Both the position numbers and the translations under genes were made by a program. A DNA stretch of 39,837 bases from an uncultured Opitutales bacterium (GTDB taxonomy: Bacteria; Verrucomicrobiota; Verrucomicrobiia; Opitutales; Intestinicryptomonadaceae), in contig CALXLX010000005.1 in NCBI GenBank assembly GCA_944389315.1, positions 1 through 39,837 of the forward strand, given 5' to 3'. Below, one piece after another: positions 1 through 7,718 of the stretch; the first letter of the stretch is position 1; the number at the start of each line of letters is the position of its first letter. The notes below the pieces were generated by a model that was not told the origin of the DNA, searched no databases, and saw nothing but the letters and a program-made list of their open reading frames with translations.

Positions 1-148
1 CAAGCGATTATCTTCACGAGTTAAAGTGCGCCGCCCCCTAGGGGGCAATGAGAAAATGAATCAATAACTTAAACTTTAATCTTTACAAACAATCAACAAT
101 ATCAAAAAACATCTACTGCCAGTTATGTACTGGCGTTTTGAAAAAAGG
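1..148 (+). repeat. Left copy of the terminal inverted repeat
   Basis: This segment matches the reverse complement of 39665-39812 with three differences: two adjacent bases in the A-rich stretch near 104-105 and one at 128. It contains a 14-bp palindrome GCCCCCTAGGGGGC at 33-46 and a perfect 6-bp hairpin (GCCAGT, loop, ACTGGC) at 118-134. The loop of that hairpin includes an ATG. Similarity stops at the GG at 147-148. The left end is the first base of the window, so the repeat may extend further. Its nature (leader cassette, MITE-like element or genomic repeat) is not known. Confidence 0.95.
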
Positions 149-154
149 TTATAA
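125..154 (+). other. Nine-residue leader ORF inside the left repeat
   Basis: An ATG in the hairpin loop opens the short frame MYWRFEKRL and then TAA. The other repeat copy carries the same frame with one substitution (MHWRFEKR) and there reads on, in frame, into the acetyltransferase at 39664. Eight near-identical codons in two copies are suggestive but do not prove translation, because the DNA is almost identical in any case. No clear Shine-Dalgarno precedes the ATG. Confidence 0.25.
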
Positions 155-258
155 ATATGCGGCCTGCCGCACGCCAAAAATATATTTACGCGCGAGGATA
201 TTTTGTTGCCAGCAAATCCTAATAGGAGTAGGATATTCCATGTAAAAATATTGCGAAT

Positions 259-1143
259 ATGAATAAGCTTAAATCTCTACTTTTTGCACTAACGACAATC
301 TCCATATCTGCGCAGCTTTTTGCCGCCGACGCTGCGCCCGGCAACATAAAGCTGTGGCCGGGCGGAAAGGTCCCGGGGAAGGTATGCCCGATGCAGGAGT
401 CCATAAAGCCGGATCCGTCGATAAAAAAGCTGACCAACATCTCGAATCCGTCCATGGATTTGTTCTTGGCCGAAGGGAACGGGGAAAAGCCTTTTGTGAT
501 TATATGCCCAGGCGGAGGATATGCGATTTTATCTTACGACCTCGAGGGAACGGAGCTTGCCCAATGGCTAAATTCCATGGGAATAAGCGCAGCGGTATTA
601 AAATACAGGGCTCCCGACAACAGGGACGGCGCCCTGCAAGACCTTCAGCGCGCAGTAAGGCTCGCGCGCAGGCACGCAGGAGAATGGAAGATTTCCCCGG
701 ACAGAATAGGCATTATGGGATTCAGCGCGGGAGGGCATCTGTGCGCGAGGCTTTCAAACACTTTCGACAAGCGGCATTACGAGCCTGTGGACGAGGCGGA
801 CAATCTCTCCGCGCGCCCGGATTTTTGCATACTCGGCTACCCCGCCTATCTGGCAGCCGACAAAAAATATACCATGACAGATCTTTTCGGCATCTCCGCC
901 GATGTGCCGCCCACGTTTGTAATGGCCGCTCTCGACGACAAAGCCTGGGTTGACAGCGCCATAGCCTACGCATTGGCGATGAAAAAAGCCGGAGCGGAGG
1001 TTGACTTGCACATATATTCCAAAGGCGGGCACGGCACCGGCATACGCCACAAGCAGGACGGCAAACCCATGCGATTCTGGAACGACGTATGCGGAGACTG
1101 GCTAAAGTATTATGCATTAAAAGATCTAAAGGATAAGAAATAG
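259..1143 (+). CDS. Exported alpha/beta-hydrolase, probable carbohydrate (acetyl) esterase
   Basis: The protein has 294 residues and an N-terminal signal peptide with likely cleavage after LFA near residue 22. An alpha/beta-hydrolase fold follows: an oxyanion-type PGGGY at 84-88, the nucleophile elbow GFSAGG with Ser156, a probable acid in LDDKAWV (226-227) and His258 in GGHG. This arrangement is typical of the BD-FAE/acetyl-xylan-esterase-like group that removes acetyl or feruloyl groups from plant glycans outside the cytoplasm. The substrate cannot be read from the sequence. The gene stands alone between the terminal repeat and a strong terminator. The start has no good Shine-Dalgarno. The nearby AGGAG at 224-228 instead faces an ATG at 240 that is followed at once by TAA. 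Confidence 0.85.
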   Translation: MNKLKSLLFALTTISISAQLFAADAAPGNIKLWPGGKVPGKVCPMQESIKPDPSIKKLTNISNPSMDLFLAEGNGEKPFVIICPGGGYAILSYDLEGTELAQWLNSMGISAAVLKYRAPDNRDGALQDLQRAVRLARRHAGEWKISPDRIGIMGFSAGGHLCARLSNTFDKRHYEPVDEADNLSARPDFCILGYPAYLAADKKYTMTDLFGISADVPPTFVMAALDDKAWVDSAIAYALAMKKAGAEVDLHIYSKGGHGTGIRHKQDGKPMRFWNDVCGDWLKYYALKDLKDKK

Positions 1144-1157
1144 CCATATAAGAAACG

Positions 1158-1188
1158 GCGCCGCGGAATGCCGCCCGCGGCGCTTTTT
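1158..1188 (+). terminator. Rho-independent terminator after the esterase
   Basis: A perfect 9-bp GC-rich stem (GCGCCGCGG at 1158-1166 with CCGCGGCGC at 1175-1183) is followed by five T residues. It lies 15 bases after the esterase stop. Confidence 0.9.
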
Positions 1189-1241
1189 GCGCGGCACGAG
1201 AAAATGGCGCAGAAACCTTTTTTCAGGACGGCAAAAATCTC

Positions 1242-2156
1242 ATGAAAATAACCTACACATCAAAACTGATGGCGCCTGCTTTACTGTTGGTTGCCATATC
1301 GGCCTGGGCATGCAGCGCGATTTCCGGCAAAGAGGCAATTAAGCCGGCAAATAAAGAAATCGCCTTGCAGTTGTACTCGGTTCAATCGGACATGAAGAAA
1401 GACCCCAGAGGCACCTTAAATAAAGTTGCCCGGCTGGGCTTTGCGGCGGTGGAGACGGCCGACTACAAAGACGGCAAGTTCTACGGTCTGACGCCCGAGG
1501 AGTTCAGGTCTGAAGTGGAGAAAGCGGGGATGATAGTCCTGTCCAGCCATGTAGTAAAGACGCTTTCGCAAAAAGAGGTGCGCTCAGGGGACTTTTCAGA
1601 TTCCATGCGCTGGTGGGACAAGGCCGTATCCGACCACAAGCGCGCCGGCATGAAGTACATCGTCATGGCCTGGGCGCCCTTCCCCGCCGACATCTCCGTA
1701 CTCGACGCCTACTGCAAATATTTTGAGCAGATAGGGAAAAAATGCCGCGATGCAGGAATCAAGTTTGGATACCACAACCATTATAAAGATTTTTACCCGG
1801 AAAAATCTTTGGGCGGAAAAGCCAAAAACTCATTGGAATACATACTACTAAAGACCGATCCAAATCTGGTATTTGTACAGATAGACACGCACAATGCAGT
1901 TATGGGAGGAGGCGCCCCGGCGGAGTTTATACGAAGTTTCCCGGGAAGATTCAAGCTGCTGCACATTAAAGACAAGTATGTTTTGGGAGAAAGCGGCATG
2001 GTCGGGTTTGACGCGGTTTTTAAAAGCGCAAAGACTGGAGGCGCGGAAGGATTCATACTCGAGCAGGAAGGCGAAAGCGCTAATCCGTATGACGACATAG
2101 CAAAAAGCTTCTCATATCTGCAAAACGCCCCCTTTGTGCCCTCCAGGAGCGAATAA
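1242..2156 (+). CDS. Exported sugar phosphate isomerase/epimerase-like TIM barrel protein (copy 1)
   Basis: The protein has 304 residues and belongs to the AP-endonuclease-2/xylose-isomerase-like TIM barrel family. Landmarks are ALQLYSVQSDM at the first strand, KFGYHNH near the middle, LLHIKD, and ESGMVGFDAVF near the C-terminus. The N-terminus is hydrophobic and ends in SAWACS, so it is exported. The Cys could be a lipidation site, but the lipobox is poor. It is a close paralogue of the gene at 2441. The strand that reads FFEMDVYWAVMG in that copy is FVQIDTHNAVMG here: the metal-binding Asp is kept, but the Glu and the aromatic pair are lost. Family members act as sugar isomerases or epimerases or in ketosugar turnover. 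The actual substrate is unknown. Confidence 0.85.
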   Translation: MKITYTSKLMAPALLLVAISAWACSAISGKEAIKPANKEIALQLYSVQSDMKKDPRGTLNKVARLGFAAVETADYKDGKFYGLTPEEFRSEVEKAGMIVLSSHVVKTLSQKEVRSGDFSDSMRWWDKAVSDHKRAGMKYIVMAWAPFPADISVLDAYCKYFEQIGKKCRDAGIKFGYHNHYKDFYPEKSLGGKAKNSLEYILLKTDPNLVFVQIDTHNAVMGGGAPAEFIRSFPGRFKLLHIKDKYVLGESGMVGFDAVFKSAKTGGAEGFILEQEGESANPYDDIAKSFSYLQNAPFVPSRSE

Positions 2157-2440
2157 GAATTCTCCGAAGATCCCCATGCGCGCAGCCAGAAATTAAAATT
2201 TGCGGATTTTTTGCAATAAAGACAATATATTTCAAAATAGTTTAATTCTCGCAACAAGCGGAAGATAGAATTTTCCATCCGCCCTGCACTATGCCTTAAT
2301 GGAATGAAAAGAGATATTCCGCCCGAATTTCGCGCATCGTTTGCAAAAATATTCTTGACGCAAACCCATGACGATTTTTTCATATCAATATACGTTCTGG
2401 GGTAAATTTTCTATTTAGGAAAATAAAAAAAAGAAATAAA

Positions 2441-3361
2441 ATGAAATATATAAACTTATTCTTCTGCGCGGCGTTGATCGCGCTTTCAGCGGGGTTGACA
2501 GCCTGCAATACAACCTGCGCAAGCGCGCAGTCTCCGTCATCTGCAGTTGCCAATGCTCCCAAAAAGGACATAACGCTGCAGCTTTATTCCCTGAGGTCCG
2601 ACATGAAGAAGGATCCTAAGGGGACAATAAAGAAGGCCGGCGAAATGGGATATACGGCGGTTGAGGCGGCCGGCTATAGCGACGGAAAATTCTACGGCAT
2701 GACGCCTGAGGAGTTCAAAGCCGAAGTCGAGAAGGCTGGCATGAAGGTCCGCTCAAGCCATACTTCAAAGAAGCTCTCGCCGGAGGAAGTGAAGAACAAC
2801 AATTTCTCGGAATCCTTGAAGTGGTGGGAAAAAGCCATACCCGCCCATAAGGCCACGGGCATGGAATACATAGTAGTTCCCTCAATTCCCTTCCCCAAAA
2901 ACATAAAGGAGATGCAGCTTTACTGCGACTATCTCAACGCGGTTGGCAAAATGTGCAGGGACGCCGGCATCAAGTTCGGCTACCACAACCACTCCTTTGA
3001 GATGAAGCCCGTCAAGGACAAGCTGTCAATGTACGAATATATGCTCCAGAATACGAACCCTGAAAACGTGTTCTTCGAGATGGACGTATATTGGGCGGTC
3101 ATGGGCCAGCAGAGCCCCGTGGAGCTTTTCAAGAAATATCCAAACCGCTTCAGGCTGCTTCATATAAAGGATCTCAAGGAGCTTGGCGAAAGCGGCATGG
3201 TAGGGTTTGACGCCATATTCAAAAACGCCCATATCGGCGGCGTAGAGGGCATAGTAGTAGAGGTGGAACGCTACAATTACGAGCCCGCAAAGAGCGTAAA
3301 GCTCAGCTACGACTACCTGAACAATGCGCCCTTTGTTCCTGCAACTTATCCTAAGAAATAA
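2441..3361 (+). CDS. Sugar phosphate isomerase/epimerase-like lipoprotein (copy 2)
   Basis: The protein has 306 residues and the same TIM barrel family as its upstream neighbour. The signal sequence ends in a classic lipobox, LTAC (Cys22), which predicts a lipoprotein. The barrel has LQLYSLRSDM, KFGYHNH, FFEMDVYWAVMG, LLHIKD and a final VVEVE strand. This is the usual set of metal-site residues, so this copy looks catalytically complete. A 284-base spacer without a recognisable gene or terminator separates the two copies. They could be co-transcribed, or this copy could have its own promoter. An isomerase fold attached to a membrane is unusual for classical cytoplasmic sugar metabolism and suggests work on exported or extracellular sugars. 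Confidence 0.87.
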   Translation: MKYINLFFCAALIALSAGLTACNTTCASAQSPSSAVANAPKKDITLQLYSLRSDMKKDPKGTIKKAGEMGYTAVEAAGYSDGKFYGMTPEEFKAEVEKAGMKVRSSHTSKKLSPEEVKNNNFSESLKWWEKAIPAHKATGMEYIVVPSIPFPKNIKEMQLYCDYLNAVGKMCRDAGIKFGYHNHSFEMKPVKDKLSMYEYMLQNTNPENVFFEMDVYWAVMGQQSPVELFKKYPNRFRLLHIKDLKELGESGMVGFDAIFKNAHIGGVEGIVVEVERYNYEPAKSVKLSYDYLNNAPFVPATYPKK

Positions 3362-3375
3362 CTTCTACATCATCT

Positions 3376-3406
3376 AAAAAAAGCCCCGGCACACGGGGCT
3401 TTTTTG
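3376..3406 (+). terminator. Bidirectional terminator between the isomerase and polB
   Basis: The stem AAGCCCCG/CGGGGCTT (3381-3388 with 3394-3401) has A residues on its left and six T residues on its right. It can therefore end both the rightward isomerase transcript and the leftward polB transcript. Confidence 0.88.
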
Positions 3407-3543
3407 TGCCGATAAAATGCAAAAAATCCTCCTCTTATCAGGGGCCGGCTATAGAGCGACAGCTTTTTTTACCGAAAGGCAAGAGGCATAGGCACAGTCT
3501 TGTATTTTAATGGAAAAAGCTTTTTGGAAAGGCAAAGAAAGCG

Positions 3544-5748
3544 TTAAAAATCGAACAATTCGCCCTGTTTTGGGGCCGAATCGGGGAAACGCAAATCAGG
3601 GACCACCTCGGAAAAGCGCTCGCAAATGTCTCGAAGCTTGTCCACATAATAGCCGGGATCGTAGGGGGCGGAAGCAGTATCGTAACCGGATAGAGGGCGC
3701 GCACGCTTCCAATCGGGCTGCTTTTTGCCGCCAGAGGATTTTGTTATGTAGTAGGATATCCTGTCGCCCGCCTTAGGGCGCGGATCCATAAGGCAAGCAG
3801 CCTCCATCGCCGCCCGCCTGCCCTTGCCCGCGCGCAGAACTTCCGCTTCGTAGGCGGCCGGGGAAAGGCTTATATATTCGCTCTTCGCCAGCCTTTCCAA
3901 AGGATAATCCCCCGCCTCTATAAGCCGCTTTTCGCGAAGAAGGCGGCCTGACAAATCTTCCGACGAAAGCCCGAGCTCTATCTCCAAAATCGCGTTGGAT
4001 ATGTCTTTCAAATAGGGTTCCATAGCCCTGCTCCTGAGGGCTGACCCCTTAAGGTGCATTTTCCCGTCCTCCACGAGAGCGTAATTTTTTGCCTTGTAGC
4101 AGAGCATCGCCGGATATTTCCCGTCGAAATCAAGCTCTATGCCTTCGGGAAGTATGTCGGAAACCTTGTCGAGGAGCTTGTGGGGATCGTCGAAATATTC
4201 GGGCGCGCTTATGTAAATTCCGTCGGTGTCGGCTTCGAGTATGCGGCAGCCCAAATCGCGGAAACGCCCCATCAGGGCGTTTAAAATCTCGCGCCCTGTG
4301 GCGGTTATCTCCTCGGCGAGGTCGCAGTCGCCAAAGCGCGCGGTCGCCAACCCGAGATAGCCGTAAAACGAATTTATCAAAATCTTAAAACTGTTCTGCC
4401 GGGCGGAATACTCGCGCCTGTCGTCTGGGTTTGAAGCGGTCTTTGCCAGAAGCTTGTACTTGAGGCGCTCCTCCCTCAAGCCGCGAAGCAAGTCCACAAA
4501 CACGTTAAGATAGTCGTTTGCAGGGCACTTTTGCAAATATACCATTATGCTCGGATACAGGCTCGCGACGTCGTAGTGCAACACATTTCTAAAGACTCCG
4601 ACCTCATAGCTTGCAGACAAGGCCCCGCCGAAAACCCTTGAAGGGGGAATCTCCGGCAGACGCGCGCGCGCGGCAAGGTACTTTTCCAAAAACAGATACT
4701 CAACCTTTGCGCCCGTGCCGCGCAGCATGCACTCCTGCAGGGTCATGGGTATGTTCTGTATCTGCGCGATGTACGTGGGAAGAAATATTGAGGCGAGAGC
4801 GTCCGTCTCGCGCAGGTCGTCCGACAAATAGGCCCTGAAGCGCTTGCGGTCGTCCGCAAACACATTTTTGATATCCGAGCCCGATATGTAGGTGCGATCA
4901 ACCTTTTCGCTTATGCCGAAAAACAGCGCGCATTCCTTGAGAGAATACGACGGCATCTCGCGCAGGGAAATGTCGTACAGCTGGGCGAGTATAAGCGTGT
5001 CGGCAATGGTCCGGCCGGGTATGTCGCAACGCTGGTACTCGAAGGTGCGCTCCGCTATCTTTATGCGAGTCTTCCTGAAAGCCGGCTGCGCCCCGAAGCG
5101 GCCTATGTCCAGCTTAACTTCCAACATTGCGGCGCGCTTGGATATGTAGGCCAAATCGAACTGAAAAATATTATGGCCGACGATTATGTCTGGATCCAAC
5201 TTCAAGACCAGGTCCCTAAACTTTAAAATCAGCTGTCTTTCGGAGTCGTCGCTAAAGTCAGCAAGCTCCAATATGTGGTTTTGCCCATCCTGCCTAAGCC
5301 CGAAGGCCAATATTCTGTCTTCGCGCCTGGCAGGGTTGGAGAACGCCCCGTCGGCGGAGTTGGTCTCTATGTCGAGACTCAAGATTTTCAAGTCGCAATA
5401 GCGCGCGCCCTCAAACATTCTGCGCTTGTGATATAAAAGAAACTGGTTCTCGAGGGAGGGTATCCTCAAAAAAGGCAGGTTTTTATCCCTGCGCTTTGCG
5501 CAGTCATCGTAAGCCTTGCGCGACGAAAATCTCAGCACGGAATCCAACGGGGCGTTCTTGGGCCCTTCCAAACGCTCAGAGATGCATTCAAAATCATCCG
5601 TATCCATGGCGCTCGAAGTCCACACGAAGGGCTCGAATTTGGTCTTAAACTCGTAGCGCCCGCCGTCGGGGGAAATTCGGCAAATCTTGGCTTCGGCATC
5701 GGGGGAAATCCACAAGCCGCATATAGGATCGGAATGTATATCGCTCAT
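3544..5748 (-). CDS. polB: B-family DNA polymerase with 3'-5' exonuclease
   Basis: This 734-residue protein carries the full B-family set. The exonuclease motifs are LDIETN (Exo I, 125-130), GHNIFQFD (Exo II, 191-198) and YLSDDLRETD (Exo III, near 307-316). The polymerase motifs are A (DVASLYPS, 393-400), B (QNSFKILINSFYGYLG, 451-466) and C (ADTDG, 506-510). All catalytic carboxylates are present. It is slightly shorter than E. coli Pol II (783 residues), with a short N-terminal domain. In bacteria such enzymes are usually accessory polymerases for repair or restart. No LexA-like box is evident upstream and no other SOS gene is adjacent, so regulation is unknown. It is divergent from adk across about 120 bases. 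Confidence 0.93.
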   Translation of the reverse strand: MSDIHSDPICGLWISPDAEAKICRISPDGGRYEFKTKFEPFVWTSSAMDTDDFECISERLEGPKNAPLDSVLRFSSRKAYDDCAKRRDKNLPFLRIPSLENQFLLYHKRRMFEGARYCDLKILSLDIETNSADGAFSNPARREDRILAFGLRQDGQNHILELADFSDDSERQLILKFRDLVLKLDPDIIVGHNIFQFDLAYISKRAAMLEVKLDIGRFGAQPAFRKTRIKIAERTFEYQRCDIPGRTIADTLILAQLYDISLREMPSYSLKECALFFGISEKVDRTYISGSDIKNVFADDRKRFRAYLSDDLRETDALASIFLPTYIAQIQNIPMTLQECMLRGTGAKVEYLFLEKYLAARARLPEIPPSRVFGGALSASYEVGVFRNVLHYDVASLYPSIMVYLQKCPANDYLNVFVDLLRGLREERLKYKLLAKTASNPDDRREYSARQNSFKILINSFYGYLGLATARFGDCDLAEEITATGREILNALMGRFRDLGCRILEADTDGIYISAPEYFDDPHKLLDKVSDILPEGIELDFDGKYPAMLCYKAKNYALVEDGKMHLKGSALRSRAMEPYLKDISNAILEIELGLSSEDLSGRLLREKRLIEAGDYPLERLAKSEYISLSPAAYEAEVLRAGKGRRAAMEAACLMDPRPKAGDRISYYITKSSGGKKQPDWKRARPLSGYDTASAPYDPGYYVDKLRDICERFSEVVPDLRFPDSAPKQGELFDF

Positions 5749-5870
5749 ATTTTCGTCTTCCGGTTTTAATGCTATGGGCGAGGCTTAAAATAAAAGCTTC
5801 TTTCAAAAAGCCCAAAATATGCTTGCCGATTTCCCCGCGAGTTTCAAACTATTTGTTTGCTTATATTATT

Positions 5871-6545
5871 ATGGAAAAACCCAATATCATAATGTTTGGA
5901 GCTCCGGGAAGCGGCAAGGGAACGCGTTCCGCGACTCTGTCGGAAATCCTCGAAATACCGCAGATAGCTACGGGAGATATTTTCCGTTCAAATATAAAGA
6001 ACCAAACTCCGCTCGGAGTTAAAGTAAAGTCCTTCATGGACCACGGGGAGCTCGTGCCAGACGAGATAGTCGTAGAGATGGTCTCCGACAGGCTCTCAAA
6101 CAAGGACTGCGACAACGGATTTATCCTCGACGGATTTCCCCGCACGCTCGCCCAGGCCGAGGCTCTCGACAAGATTTTAAAGGACGCCGGAAAGCCCATA
6201 TCGGCGGTGATAAACCTCGTCATATCCGACGAGGAGATAGTGCGCAGGGTCTCGGGAAGGCTCGTATGCCCGACCTGCCAGGCCACATACCACAAGACGA
6301 TGAATCCACCGAAAAAGGGGGGCCTGTGCGACAAATGCGCCACTCCCCTCGCCTCGCGTCCGGACGACGCCCCCGAGACGGTTTTAAGGCGCCTGGAGGT
6401 TTTTAAAAGCAGCACATTGCCCATATTGAAGCACTACGAAGGCATGGGGCTGGTTGTAATGGTGCCCTCGGAGATTTCTCAGGCTGGGCTGAAGGCGGAT
6501 ATGACGGATCTCGCGAAGCGCCTCGGGTTCACGGTTAAAAAATGA
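5871..6545 (+). CDS. adk: Adenylate kinase
   Basis: The product has 224 residues and catalyses ATP + AMP = 2 ADP in the cytoplasm. The P-loop is GAPGSGKGT (10-18), followed by the AMP-binding ATGDIFR and GFPRTLAQAE segments. The LID is the long zinc type, with four Cys at 133, 136, 153 and 156. I chose the ATG at 5871 rather than an in-frame codon at 5769, because homology starts directly with EKPNIIMFG and the extra 34 residues look non-native. The stop overlaps the ATG of the next gene (ATGA), so translation of the two is probably coupled. Confidence 0.95.
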   Translation: MEKPNIIMFGAPGSGKGTRSATLSEILEIPQIATGDIFRSNIKNQTPLGVKVKSFMDHGELVPDEIVVEMVSDRLSNKDCDNGFILDGFPRTLAQAEALDKILKDAGKPISAVINLVISDEEIVRRVSGRLVCPTCQATYHKTMNPPKKGGLCDKCATPLASRPDDAPETVLRRLEVFKSSTLPILKHYEGMGLVVMVPSEISQAGLKADMTDLAKRLGFTVKK

Positions 6546-7420
6546 GAGTTCTTTTCCTGGGAGATATAGTGGGCAAGGCGGGCAGAAAAATTCTGACTGC
6601 CGAGCTCGCAAATATCCGCGAGCAATACGGCATAGACGCGGTTGTTGCCAACGCCGAAAACGCGGCTGGGGGCAACGGCATATCCAAGAAGATGTCTGAG
6701 GAGCTTTTCCGCGCCGGGGTGGACGCTATAACTCTTGGAGACCATGTTTGGGACCAGCGCTGCTTTGAGGCCGAGATAGATTCTCTCGAGCGGGTGTGCC
6801 GCCCGGCAAACCTGCCGCCGGACAATCCGGGCAGGGCCTATGTCATACTTGAAGTTGGCGGCAGAAAGCTTGCGGTATTTTCTCTTCTCGGGCAGACGCT
6901 GATGAAGATAAAGGCCGATTGTCCCTTTAGGAAAGCCTCTGAATTATCGGAACAGCTCGCATCTAGCGCAGACTGGATTCTCCTGGACTTTCATGCTGAG
7001 ACCACGTCCGAAAAAGTCTGCATGGGCTACCATATGGACGGCAAGGTATCCGCAGTAATAGGCACGCACACCCATATTCCCACATCGGACGCCCGCCTCT
7101 TAAAGAACGGAACCGCCTTCATGACCGACGCCGGCATGACGGGCCCGTGGGATTCCTGCCTTGGCAGAACGGTAGAGCCTATATTGGCCAGATTCATAGA
7201 CGGCCGCCCCAGGCATTTTCTCGTGGCGGAAAACGACGTCAGAATATGCGGCTGCATAATAGACCTCGACGACAGCTCTCCCAAAGCCAGAAAAATAGAG
7301 GCTTTCGTATTCCCCCCCTTCGGCGAGGAATATGTCTTTAAAACCGGCGACCAGCAAAAAAGCCGAGAACAGCAGCCCACTGAAAATTGCTCTGCGGAAA
7401 GCTCCGGAGATGTTGCATAG
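6542..7420 (+). CDS. ymdB: YmdB-family metallophosphoesterase (2',3'-cyclic nucleotide phosphodiesterase)
   Basis: The protein has 292 residues and matches the YmdB/TIGR00282 family of metallophosphoesterases. The N-terminus MRVLFLGDIVGKAGR supplies the first metal ligands. The ANAENAAGG, ITLGDHVWD, DFHAETTSEK and GTHTHIPTSD motifs complete the dimetal site, and LTDAG-type residues (MTDAGMTGP) follow. Relatives hydrolyse 2',3'-cyclic AMP, and in Bacillus subtilis the gene sits beside rny. Here rny is about 4.6 kb downstream. The protein is about 25 residues longer than usual, with a polar Gln/Glu/Ser-rich tail that looks disordered. It overlaps adk by four bases, so it is probably co-expressed with it. 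Confidence 0.9.
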   Translation: MRVLFLGDIVGKAGRKILTAELANIREQYGIDAVVANAENAAGGNGISKKMSEELFRAGVDAITLGDHVWDQRCFEAEIDSLERVCRPANLPPDNPGRAYVILEVGGRKLAVFSLLGQTLMKIKADCPFRKASELSEQLASSADWILLDFHAETTSEKVCMGYHMDGKVSAVIGTHTHIPTSDARLLKNGTAFMTDAGMTGPWDSCLGRTVEPILARFIDGRPRHFLVAENDVRICGCIIDLDDSSPKARKIEAFVFPPFGEEYVFKTGDQQKSREQQPTENCSAESSGDVA

Positions 7421-7536
7421 GAAGTCGGAAAAGTTCCGATAGGAAAATTCATTTCTTAGGTTGCGCGCTTTTTGCGCCGGCGAAAATATTCCCGAGCTTC
7501 CACCTCCAATGGCCGCGGAAAAAATAAGCAAAGAAA

Positions 7537-7571
7537 AAGGCGGTATCCGGCAAATTTCCGGATACCGCCTT
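7537..7571 (-). terminator. Terminator of the aldolase transcript
   Basis: A 14-bp perfect stem (7537-7550 with 7558-7571) has a 7-base loop. Read on the minus strand it is followed by TTTTTC and more T, so it ends leftward transcription from the aldolase gene. Rightward, the tail (TAAATATG) is less convincing. Confidence 0.85.
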
Positions 7572-7631
7572 AAATATGTTGGCGGAATCCCCGCCCTGCT
7601 TTATTTCATAAGGAACGCGCGCCGCGCGCGC

Positions 7632-7710
7632 TCCAGGATAAAATCCTGGAAAGCACGCGGCAGGCCATCTCTCCGCTGAAAACGGCTTACTTTGAAACAG
7701 CCGCTTTCAG
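7632..7710. other. Two further hairpins in the aldolase 3' region
   Basis: TCCAGGAT/ATCCTGGA (7632-7650) is a perfect 8-bp stem with a 3-base loop. CTGAAAACGGCT pairs with AGCCGCTTTCAG (7676-7710) with a single mismatch. Together with the terminator at 7537-7571 they make the 298-base intergenic stretch between ymdB and the aldolase strongly structured. No coding sequence is recognisable in it. Confidence 0.6.
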
Positions 7711-7718
7711 GGAGGGGA

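Noticed and set aside
33..46. GCCCCCTAGGGGGC as a transcription terminator
   Set aside because: The palindrome has no loop and no T tract. It is better seen as a part of the repeat with unknown function.
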